Source: an uncultured Chitinophagaceae bacterium
GTDB taxonomy: Bacteria; Bacteroidota; Bacteroidia; Chitinophagales; Chitinophagaceae
NCBI GenBank assembly: GCA_934502905.1
Contig: CAKSVK010000042.1
Coordinates: forward strand, 1 to 22,914
Direction of reading: 5' to 3'
DNA length: 22,914 nt
How positions within the stretch are numbered: the first letter of the stretch is position 1; every line of letters begins with the position of its first letter. Positions 1 through 5,953 of the stretch are shown here, piece after piece. The notes under the pieces are model-generated. The model was not told where the DNA came from, searched no databases, and saw only the letters and a list, made by a program, of their open reading frames with translations. The translations under genes were made by a program, and so were the position numbers.

Positions 1-70
1 CCCGCAGATTCCGCTGAATTCCGCAGATAATCAAAGCCTTCTGCGCTTATTTGCAAAATCAGCGGGAAAT
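1..70. repeat. Degenerate CGCAGAT-type intergenic repeat, left edge
   Basis: CGCAGAT occurs at 3-9 and 22-28, and the near-repeats TTCCGCTGA and TTCCGCAGA follow each other. The first ten bases are a 9/10 inverted match to the block around 57-66 (AATCAGCGGG), so the segment could fold into a hairpin. The 12-mer TGCAAAATCAGC at 52-63 recurs inverted at 22844-22855 near the other end of the window. Sequences of this kind (strings of CGCAGATT and AATCTGCGG) are common dispersed intergenic repeats in Bacteroidota, from general knowledge. The element may be cut by the window edge. Confidence 0.45.
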
Positions 71-110
71 ATTAGCCGTCGTTTTATCGCTGACATGACA
101 TTAGTATATT

Positions 111-658
111 ATGAAAAAGACCAGTATACTGGCAGCCGTATTTTTTTTATTTACCGGAATGAGTTGGGCTACCGATGCCAGGGATACCGTATATCGTTTT
201 GGAAATGCCCGGGTAACTTTACAGCAAAACCGCATAACAATATCTACCGGAAAAATTGAACGGGCGTGGCAATGGAATGAAGCAGGATGGCAAACGGTCA
301 GCCTGAAAAATTTGTCAACAGGGAAAGAATACGCCGGCCCTGTGGTAGCTGTAAAGTGCGATTGGGATCTGCCGGGCGCCATTTCGGGGAACAGCCCAAT
401 AATGCAACCTGGTCCGGATTCCAGATGGTTAGCGAAAACGGATTGAATAATAATTACCTGCTCTTGTTCAGGGAACTGCATAACAAAGAGACGGAAAAGA
501 AAATACAGCTGAAATTTCTTGCTGGAAAAACCATAAGGATCACGAATGTGAAAACCGGGGAAATCGAAACCAAAAGAGTAGATAAAAACGGCATGCTGGC
601 ATTTACGATTGCCAGGCCGGCTGATTTCCTGTTCCTGAAATATGATATAGTGAGCTAA
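111..658 (+). pseudogene. Remnant of a GH36-like alpha-galactosidase (internal deletion plus frame change)
   Basis: Two overlapping frames make up this relic. The first (111-446) begins with a good signal peptide (MKKTSILAAVFFLFTGMSWA) and continues with a beta-strand-rich stretch (DTVYRFGNARVTLQ, IERAWQW, LSTGKEY) like the N-terminal domain of secreted Bacteroidota GH36 alpha-galactosidases. The second frame (readable from about 375 to 658) carries WSGFQMVSENG, YLLLFREL, IRITNVKTGE and FLFLKYDIVS, which resembles the C-terminal beta domain of the same family. The frame switch lies at about 375-400. The usual enzyme is about 700 residues; here only about 180 remain and the whole catalytic barrel is missing, so no activity is expected. 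The family call rests on motif resemblance by eye; the pseudogene call is firmer. It could also be a sequencing indel in a short unrelated protein. Confidence 0.55.
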
Positions 659-837
659 ACAATGATATCAGGGATTCACTTTTTACTCTAAACAGTACTC
701 ATATTACCACCTGGGTACTTTATAATAAAATTGGGCAGACATCTGTCCTGGTCTTGTTTACATGACCTTAATTACAGCGAAAAAAGTACTATAGCTGTTA
801 CGCGGCCTACAGGAGCCTCTGCTACCAGCGAAGGGGA

Positions 838-2163
838 TCATTGCGAATTTTTCTTTAGAACAAAATACCCGGCTACACCGCCGATGATGGAAGCTGCAAA
901 TATCCCGATCTTGGACTGCACCATGTATTCCTCCCGGGTGAAAGCCAGGGAAGTAACAAACAAGGACATCGTGAAGCCGATTGATGCCAGCAGCCCCAGT
1001 CCGAATAAGCTGCGCAAATTCATTCCTTCGGGAAACGGCGCTATCTTAAGCTTTACCAGCAAAAGGGTAAAACCTGTGACGCCTGCCACTTTACCTATAA
1101 GCAACCCCAGGGCAACTCCCAGGGTCACATTGGTGCTGAACAGGGTATCGGGATCAATATCCAAAGAAACACCCGCGTTGGCTAAAGCAAAAATGGGTAG
1201 GATCACGAAAGTCACCAGCGGATGCATGGAATGTTCCAGGCGTTGTAATGGCGGAGTTGCAGCCACCGTGGCTGTGTTGATCTCCTCCACGATATGCAGT
1301 TGTTCGTTCGTAAGCACCGGTACCTGGTTATTCGGATCAATTCCCTTAAACTCCCTGAGCAACTGCTGGATCCGGTTTGCAAAAGCCGCTTCTTTGATTT
1401 TAACGTTGGCAGGAATGGTAAAAGCCGCCAGTACAGCAGCAATGGTTGCATGCACCCCCGATAACAGAAAGGCAGACCATACCCCTCCGATACCTAAAAC
1501 GGCGTAAAATAATATGCTTCTTACTCCCAGTTTGTTACCGGCATACATCGCCAATAAAACAAGACCACCAATTATTAAATGGGTAACGGAGATATTGGAA
1601 GTATAAAAGAAAGCAATTACCAGTACTGCTCCCAGGTCGTCCACGATAGCCAACGCTGTCAGAAATACCTTCAAAGCTAAAGGTATTCTGCTGCCCAGCA
1701 GGTACAGCACACCCAATGCAAATGCAATGTCGGTAGCCATAGGTATCCCCCATCCGCTATGTACTTCCCCGGAAGGGTTCAGTAATAAATAAATGACCGC
1801 GGGAACGATCATACCACCTATGGCAGCCGCAATGGGAAGTAATGCCTTCCGTGGACTGGAAAGCTCTCCTCCTACAATTTCTCTTTTCAGCTCAAGTCCT
1901 ACCACAAAAAAGAAGATAGCCATTAAGCCATCGTTGATCCAGTGATGCAGATTGAATTCAAAATAACGGTTACCATCCCAAAGAAACCCAACTGTATGTT
2001 CCAGGACATGATGATACGCCCCCGACCAGGGCGAATTAGCCAAAATCAGCGCTACCACAACACTGATACCCAATACTATACCTCCTGATTTTTCCAACCT
2101 GATAAACCTTTGTACAGGGTTGACCAGCTTTTCGATCGGGGTTTTTTGATGTGATGATTCCAA
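838..2163 (-). CDS. nhaA: Na+/H+ antiporter NhaA
   Basis: This inner-membrane antiporter exports Na+ (or Li+) in exchange for H+ and supports pH and salt homeostasis. The 441-aa product has the NhaA fold: about twelve hydrophobic segments, GLELKRE after the second helix, the unwound-helix motif MATDIAFALG (T144, D145, matching T132/D133 of E. coli), and the ion-binding pair D175-D176 in ALAIVDDLGAV (E. coli D163/D164). A lysine in LLIGKVAG matches K300. A hydrophilic loop at roughly residues 260-310, ending in PLQRLEHSMHP, is typical of the family. The start is unusual: no ATG fits, and TTG at 2161-2163 gives the expected N-terminal length. It lies 46 bp after the K+ channel gene on the same strand and is probably co-transcribed with it. 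No convincing terminator is visible between it and the gene remnant on the left. Confidence 0.96.
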   Translation of the reverse strand: MESSHQKTPIEKLVNPVQRFIRLEKSGGIVLGISVVVALILANSPWSGAYHHVLEHTVGFLWDGNRYFEFNLHHWINDGLMAIFFFVVGLELKREIVGGELSSPRKALLPIAAAIGGMIVPAVIYLLLNPSGEVHSGWGIPMATDIAFALGVLYLLGSRIPLALKVFLTALAIVDDLGAVLVIAFFYTSNISVTHLIIGGLVLLAMYAGNKLGVRSILFYAVLGIGGVWSAFLLSGVHATIAAVLAAFTIPANVKIKEAAFANRIQQLLREFKGIDPNNQVPVLTNEQLHIVEEINTATVAATPPLQRLEHSMHPLVTFVILPIFALANAGVSLDIDPDTLFSTNVTLGVALGLLIGKVAGVTGFTLLLVKLKIAPFPEGMNLRSLFGLGLLASIGFTMSLFVTSLAFTREEYMVQSKIGIFAASIIGGVAGYFVLKKNSQ

Positions 2164-2188
2164 ACCAGCGCATTTTTATTTAGAGATT

Positions 2189-2213
2189 GTAAAGAAACAA
2201 AAAGTTTCTTTAC
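2189..2213 (-). other. Intercistronic hairpin over the K+ channel stop codon
   Basis: GTAAAGAAAC at 2189-2198 and GTTTCTTTAC at 2204-2213 form a perfect 10-bp stem with a 5-base loop. The stop codon of the K+ channel gene (2210-2212) lies inside one arm, and the structure sits in the short gap before nhaA. There is no T-run after the stem in the minus direction, so it does not look like a terminator. An mRNA-processing or stability element between two co-transcribed genes is the likeliest role, which is an inference. Confidence 0.5.
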
Positions 2214-3076
2214 ACATTCAGCTTATAACCGCAATTATAACAATAACGGGCACTATCGCTATGCCCTTCACAGTTACAGTGGCGGCAAATCATTCCGTTG
2301 GATGTTTTGGGAGAGTTTTTAGTTTCTCCGTTATCTCTTTTCCCTATCTGCTTAGCAATCTCTACGCTCACGATACCCGTGGGTACTGCAATGATGCCAT
2401 AACCTGTAATCATCAAAACCATAGATAAAAACTGCCCCAGTGGCGTTGAGGGCACCATATCTCCATAACCCACGGTCGTTAATGTTACAATTGTATAAAA
2501 TATGCTCTTGGGTATGCTGGTAAACCCGTTTGCGGGTCCTTCTATATAATACATCAAGGTACCGACCGTCACAGATATAATCAGAACAGTATACAGGAAT
2601 ACAATTATTTTTGCCCTACTGGCCAGCAATGCTACTTTTAACTTAGAAGATTCCTGAATAAAATTCATCAGTTTTAAAACCCGGAAAACCCTCAACAAAC
2701 GAAGAATCCTGAAGCTGCTGAGTACATTACTTCCCGCCAGGAAAAACGACGAATACACAGGCAGAATAGATAAGAGATCTATTATTCCGTAAAAGCTGAA
2801 AATATACTTCCAGGGTTTTTTGCTGCAAAATATGCGAAGCACATATTCAAGGGAAAAGGTGATAGTAAATATCCATTCCAGGATCACCAATTCCCTGTGA
2901 AAAATCACATCAATACCCTTTATCGTTTCCAGCATTATCACCAAAACACTCAAAAGAATAAAGAACAGCAGACCCACATCAAAAGCTTTACCAGCCGGTG
3001 TATTTACACCATAGATAATGATGTATATTTTCTGTCGCAACAAATCAAGCTCCGACTTAAATTTATCGTTTTCCAT
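2210..3076 (-). CDS. Voltage-gated K+ channel with C-terminal zinc ribbon
   Basis: This 288-aa inner-membrane protein has the six-helix Kv-type layout. S1 is at about residues 31-50, and S4 (SSFRILRLLRVFRVLKL, about 120-136) carries R123, R126, R129, R132 and K135 at every third position, the classic voltage-sensor pattern. The pore loop TLTTVGYGD (199-206) is the K+ selectivity filter, followed by S6 (MVLMITGYGIIAVPTGI). The C-terminal tail has C264-x2-C267 and C279-x2-C282, a small zinc-ribbon-like module ending in CYNCGYKLNV. Zinc ribbons on bacterial K+ channels of this size are known but not universal. The start is an ATG about 20 bases downstream of an exact TAnnTTTG element. It precedes nhaA by 46 bp, so the two likely form one transcript for monovalent-cation balance. 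It should pass K+; gating properties cannot be read from sequence. Confidence 0.93.
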   Translation of the reverse strand: MENDKFKSELDLLRQKIYIIIYGVNTPAGKAFDVGLLFFILLSVLVIMLETIKGIDVIFHRELVILEWIFTITFSLEYVLRIFCSKKPWKYIFSFYGIIDLLSILPVYSSFFLAGSNVLSSFRILRLLRVFRVLKLMNFIQESSKLKVALLASRAKIIVFLYTVLIISVTVGTLMYYIEGPANGFTSIPKSIFYTIVTLTTVGYGDMVPSTPLGQFLSMVLMITGYGIIAVPTGIVSVEIAKQIGKRDNGETKNSPKTSNGMICRHCNCEGHSDSARYCYNCGYKLNV

Positions 3077-3095
3077 TAAAGTTAATATACAAAAG

Positions 3096-3103
3096 CAAAT
3101 ATA
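3096..3103 (-). promoter_or_regulatory. Bacteroidota -7 promoter element upstream of the K+ channel gene
   Basis: On the minus strand the sequence is TATATTTG, an exact match to TAnnTTTG, followed by C as is common. It ends 19 bases before the ATG at 3076. A matching -33 TTTG at 19-21 bases upstream is not evident, so the assignment rests on the -7 element and its position. Confidence 0.55.
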
Positions 3104-3180
3104 GCAGCTAAAGCAATAGCTACATTTTATAAAATATTTTGCCTATACCAAGCTTTCGGAAGAGCGGCTTTTCACAAAAC

Positions 3181-3198
3181 CAAGCCCTCATCGGCTTG
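3181..3198 (-). terminator. Weak hairpin terminator downstream of the micro-ORF
   Basis: CAAGCC at 3181-3186 pairs with GGCTTG at 3193-3198 around a 6-base loop. Read on the minus strand, the stem is followed by GTTTTG, a short T-run. It is a modest 6-bp stem, so this is a tentative call for the end of a short minus-strand transcript. Confidence 0.35.
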
Positions 3199-3265
3199 TT
3201 AACGACGCTTCCTATTTTGATCATTACAGGAGCGCCCACAGTTTACAGATGGCAGATATAACAGT

Positions 3266-3322
3266 CTAACAAGCCGGCAACAGCAATAAGATCACTAAAA
3301 GCAATATCGCTTTCCGTTTCAT
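3266..3322 (-). CDS. Possible 18-residue lipopeptide ORF
   Basis: The ATG at 3320-3322 opens MKRKAILLLVILLLLPAC followed directly by TAG. The peptide is a complete lipoprotein signal sequence: basic n-region, eight or more leucine/isoleucine residues, lipobox LPAC, and the stop immediately after the lipid-acceptor cysteine. An exact -7 element (TAATTTTG) lies 26 bases upstream, and a hairpin follows about 70 bases downstream. Reading through the TAG adds only 13 codons to the next stop. It may be a true micro-lipopeptide, a small hydrophobic toxin-like peptide, or the stump of a decayed lipoprotein gene. No family is recognised. Confidence 0.35.
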   Translation of the reverse strand: MKRKAILLLVILLLLPAC

Positions 3323-3348
3323 AGTATAATATTAAGACTTGCCAGTCG

Positions 3349-3356
3349 CAAAATTA
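3349..3356 (-). promoter_or_regulatory. -7 promoter element for the micro-lipopeptide ORF
   Basis: The minus strand reads TAATTTTG, an exact TAnnTTTG match. It ends 26 bases before the ATG at 3322, giving a plausible 20-base leader. No clear TTTG is present 19-21 bases further upstream, so this is a partial promoter match. Confidence 0.4.
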
Positions 3357-3588
3357 GACATATTTGCTTTTCCCTCTTTTATCCTGCTTAAACCGCTTTC
3401 AAAACGGTTCGTAGCGGTCATCAGTAGCATTTACCCCCTGAACAGCAGGATTTTACACAAGGGTGGGGGGAAAGCCGTAGCTTTTTCCATCTTCAATAAA
3501 AATAACGGGCAGCAAATAGGGCAGTATTATTATTTTTACCTTTTATACAATACAACCATCTTATCATAACATTCAACAATCAATAAAC

Positions 3589-4074
3589 ATGACCTGTAAA
3601 GCATATTATATTAACGTCTTGATCATCCTGCTATCGATTGTTTTTACCGCCTGCTCCGACGATGACAAGGGGCCGGTTTGCTTAGAAACGAATATAACAA
3701 TGAAAATAAATGGAGAATCTCAATCTTTTGAAGCATCAGGCTACGGGATAATCTTAACACAAAACGGATATATACTGGATATACATTCGGGCAGGTATAG
3801 TAATACGCCATACAGCGAGCAAAGCTTTTCCATTCTTCTTCCATATAAAAAAACAGGGGTCAATGTAATTGAACAATTCATATACCATCAATACATGGAC
3901 AATATTTCATTTGACGGTGATTTTATGAATGGGGAATTTGAAAGTAATGTAATAACCAATAACAAATCTTGTTTTTACGCTACGTTTTCCGGAAAGCTCA
4001 ATGATGGAAACCAGGAGGTAATAATAACGGAAGGAAAATTAAGCTACAAATATGAAAACCCTTTTGATCAATAA
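3589..4074 (+). CDS. Orphan lipoprotein of unknown function, 161 aa
   Basis: The product starts with MTCKAYYINVLIILLSIVFTAC, a lipoprotein signal peptide with lipobox FTAC and acceptor cysteine at residue 22. It is followed by the acidic stretch SDDDKG, which fits the Bacteroidota surface lipoprotein export signal (acidic residues just after the cysteine). The mature part is about 139 residues, rich in alternating polar and hydrophobic residues (TMKINGESQSFEASG, FSILLPYKK, ATFSGKLND), suggesting a single beta-sandwich domain. It is monocistronic, with an unrelated region before it and a convergent aldolase gene after it. A weak AAAGCA/TGCTTT stem begins at its stop codon. I do not recognise the family. 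Confidence 0.8.
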   Translation: MTCKAYYINVLIILLSIVFTACSDDDKGPVCLETNITMKINGESQSFEASGYGIILTQNGYILDIHSGRYSNTPYSEQSFSILLPYKKTGVNVIEQFIYHQYMDNISFDGDFMNGEFESNVITNNKSCFYATFSGKLNDGNQEVIITEGKLSYKYENPFDQ

Positions 4075-4355
4075 AGCACAAGAAAATAACTGCTTTTGTA
4101 AACCTGCCCGTTCCTGAATGATACAGTGGACGTTAAGAAGTTGAGGTATATTAAGCTTTTTTCCTTAATTCATTCTTAATTTATTAATGGCCTGGTCACT
4201 ACAGGAACCAATTGTGTTCCCCGGTATAGATCCATTACAGTTCTCCCCAAAAAAAATGATGTGCCGAACCACATAAAGTTCAACACATCAATATCTTTTC
4301 ATCACCGGTTTTCAAATTTCAATCAGCGATCCTGAATCCCGGAACCAGCAATCAT
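4075..4355. other. Intergenic region between convergent lipoprotein and aldolase genes
   Basis: About 280 bp. It contains the aldolase terminator at 4249-4289 and a weak hairpin (AAAGCA at 4073-4078 with TGCTTT at 4091-4096, followed by TG) that may end the 161-aa lipoprotein transcript. The rest is AT-rich and shows no gene. Confidence 0.6.
4249..4289 (-). terminator. Rho-independent terminator of the aldolase gene
   Basis: On the minus strand GATGTGTTGAAC (4289-4278) pairs with GTTCGGCACATC (4269-4258) around an 8-base loop. All 12 positions pair when two G-U wobbles are allowed. The stem is followed by A and eight Ts (4257-4249). It lies 67 bases after the aldolase stop codon, in the right orientation. 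Confidence 0.88.
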
Positions 4356-5423
4356 CTACGCGTTCCTGTTAAGACAGTTCAGGTCCTCAAACGCTACTTC
4401 CAGCCGTTTGATAAATGAATCCTGTCCTTTACGCAACCATACCCTTGGATCATAATATTTTTTATTCGGCTTATCTTCGCCCTCAGGGTTGCCCAACTGG
4501 CCTTGCAGGTATGCTTCATTCTTCTTATAATAATTCAGCACTCCATCCCAGAATGCCCATTGCATATCGGTATCAAGATTCATTTTGATAGCGCCATACC
4601 CGATCGCTTCTCTTATCTGGTGCCGGGGAGATCCGCTACCCCCGTGGAATACAAAATACACCGGCTTGGGACCTGTTTTCAGCTCCTTCTCAATATACAG
4701 CTGGCTGTTATTCAGTATTTCGGGACGCAGCTCCACATTACCCGGCTTGTACACCCCATGTACATTACCGAATGCGGCTGCTATGGTAAATAATTTTCCA
4801 ACCTTGCTGAGCTCCGTATAAGAGTAAGCTACATGCTCGGGTTGTGTATACAATTTATCATTTTCCACATCGCTGTTATCTACCCCGTCTTCTTCTCCGC
4901 CGGTGACCCCCAGCTCAATTTCAATGCTCATGCCCAGTGGTGCCATTCTTTTAAAGAACTTAACCGACGTTTCTATGTTTTCCTCTATAGGCTCTTCACT
5001 CAGGTCCAGCATATGTGAGCTGAACAGTGGTTGCCCTTTTTCTTTATAAAACTGTTCGCCGGCATCCAGCAGCCCGCTTATCCACGGAAGCCATTTTTTT
5101 GCGGCATGGTCTGTATGTAATACGACAGGCACTCCATAGTACTTGGCCACATTATGCACATGCAAAGCACCGGAAATACCCCCGGAAATATTGGCCTGCA
5201 GATTGTCGTTCGGCATTCCTTTGCCGGCAATAAACTGGGCGCCTCCGTTGGAAAATTGTATTATGACGGGAGAATTAACCTTTGCAGCCGTTTCCAGCAC
5301 AGCGTTAATTGAATCTGTTCCGATTGTGTTCACGGCAGGCAGGGCAAACTGGTTTTGGATCGCATCATTATACAATGCTTCCAGTTCTTCGCCATAGAGT
5401 ACGCCCGCTTTATATTTTTTCAT
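4356..5423 (-). CDS. fbaA: Class II fructose-bisphosphate aldolase
   Basis: This cytoplasmic zinc enzyme reversibly cleaves fructose-1,6-bisphosphate to glyceraldehyde-3-phosphate and dihydroxyacetone phosphate in glycolysis and gluconeogenesis. The 355-aa length matches FbaA-type class II enzymes (about 358 aa). VVLHTDHAAKKWLPW carries D105, the catalytic acid, and H106, a zinc ligand. EIELGVTGGEEDGVDN is the signature block with the active-site glutamates, and FVFHGGSGSPRHQI supplies a further zinc ligand and the phosphate loop. INLD-type phosphate-binding sequence appears as IKMNLDTDMQWAFWDGV. It starts at an ATG and is monocistronic, with a promoter element about 35 bases upstream and a strong terminator downstream. 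Nothing in the sequence looks abnormal. Confidence 0.97.
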   Translation of the reverse strand: MKKYKAGVLYGEELEALYNDAIQNQFALPAVNTIGTDSINAVLETAAKVNSPVIIQFSNGGAQFIAGKGMPNDNLQANISGGISGALHVHNVAKYYGVPVVLHTDHAAKKWLPWISGLLDAGEQFYKEKGQPLFSSHMLDLSEEPIEENIETSVKFFKRMAPLGMSIEIELGVTGGEEDGVDNSDVENDKLYTQPEHVAYSYTELSKVGKLFTIAAAFGNVHGVYKPGNVELRPEILNNSQLYIEKELKTGPKPVYFVFHGGSGSPRHQIREAIGYGAIKMNLDTDMQWAFWDGVLNYYKKNEAYLQGQLGNPEGEDKPNKKYYDPRVWLRKGQDSFIKRLEVAFEDLNCLNRNA

Positions 5424-5457
5424 AATACAACTTTTGTAAGATTAAATAAAAGTGCTG

Positions 5458-5465
5458 CAAAGATA
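5458..5465 (-). promoter_or_regulatory. -7 promoter element of fbaA
   Basis: The minus strand reads TATCTTTG, an exact TAnnTTTG match followed by C. It ends 34 bases before the ATG at 5423. A T-rich tetrad (TTTT) sits at the expected 19-base distance upstream, a 3/4 match to TTTG. Confidence 0.65.
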
Positions 5466-5542
5466 ATTATGCCTGGTCTTATATAAAATTCTATTTATCA
5501 TTCTCTTTGCCTGTAAATACGGCGAGAAATGTTCAAATCTGC

Positions 5543-5764
5543 ACAGGCGGATGGTGATGCCCGCCTGTAGAATCCGCTGCCGGTCGGTGAAACACCATGG
5601 TCGTCAATTTAAGCCTGAAGGGCTTACACGTGAATAGTCCCCAACAAAGTTAGGAGGTAAATATCAACGTTTCTGTTGAACCCGCCGCGGCAGATTCAAT
5701 GTAAATCCCGGACGACTTACCACCGGTACAACCAGTGGTTATTCAAATTAAACCCCTTCGGGGT
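5543..5764. repeat. Possible REP-like palindrome cluster
   Basis: Three short hairpins in about 220 bp: an 8-bp stem with a 10-base loop (5543-5568), a 6-bp stem with a 5-base loop (5610-5626), and a 5-bp ACCCC stem around TTC (5752-5764). The ACCCC-TTC-GGGGT unit followed by ATTTTA looks like the palindromic units of Bacteroidota intergenic repeats. Only one copy of each is present here, so repeat status needs a genome comparison. Confidence 0.35.
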
Positions 5765-5892
5765 ATTTTACCGATTGTGTTCCTAATGTTTACGGTTATG
5801 GTGAGACACCGACCGGAAAATTTGTATGGAACGAAAACTTGAAATACATCCTTTTTTATTTCAGTTGGCCTTAACTTCGGAATAATTTAGTT

Positions 5893-5914
5893 CCGGCAAC
5901 ATTTTGCCGGTTTT
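5893..5914 (+). promoter_or_regulatory. Terminator-like hairpin in the susC leader (possible attenuator)
   Basis: CCGGCAA at 5893-5899 pairs with TTGCCGG at 5904-5910 around CATT, and four Ts follow at 5911-5914. It points toward susC and ends 39 bases before the ATG. No upstream plus-strand gene needs a terminator here. TTCCG at 5891-5895 overlaps the left arm and can pair instead with CGGAA at 5878-5882; TTCCGG at 5891-5896 can also pair with CCGGAA at 5813-5818. Mutually exclusive folds of this kind are what an attenuator would need. The short T-run makes efficiency uncertain. Confidence 0.45.
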
Positions 5915-5953
5915 AATTGTCCTTATATAGAACACTGCTTAAATCTGATTACT

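Larger units (their letters stand above)
3077..3588. other. Intergenic region between K+ channel gene and 161-aa lipoprotein
   Basis: About 510 bp. It holds the K+ channel promoter element, the possible 18-codon lipopeptide ORF and its weak hairpin (all minus strand), and an unassigned AT-rich plus-strand stretch before the lipoprotein ATG at 3589. A 76-codon plus-strand reading frame at 3339-3569 has no recognisable features and is not called. No tRNA-like or IS-end structure was seen. Confidence 0.6.
5424..5953. other. 530-bp hairpin-rich intergenic region between fbaA and susC
   Basis: No gene is visible on either strand. The left end holds the fbaA promoter. The middle carries a chain of short perfect hairpins: ACAGGCGG/CCGCCTGT (5543-5550 and 5561-5568), TAAGCC/GGCTTA (5610-5615 and 5621-5626) and ACCCC/GGGGT (5752-5756 and 5760-5764). 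The spacing and GC-rich stems in an AT-rich background resemble decayed REP-type palindromic repeats. The right end is the susC leader with a terminator-like hairpin at 5893-5914. No exact TAnnTTTG was found for susC. Confidence 0.6.

Noticed and set aside
731..1507. 258-codon plus-strand reading frame opposite nhaA
   Set aside because: It lies wholly antisense to the clear nhaA gene, and its composition (serine- and threonine-rich, no motif) is that of a shadow frame.
3339..3569. 76-codon plus-strand reading frame before the 161-aa lipoprotein
   Set aside because: No signal peptide, motif or promoter support; AT-driven low-complexity end (YYYFYLLYN).
5650..5657. Strong Shine-Dalgarno-like TAGGAGGT
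   Set aside because: No reading frame follows it, and genes of this phylum rarely use such sites; treated as chance.
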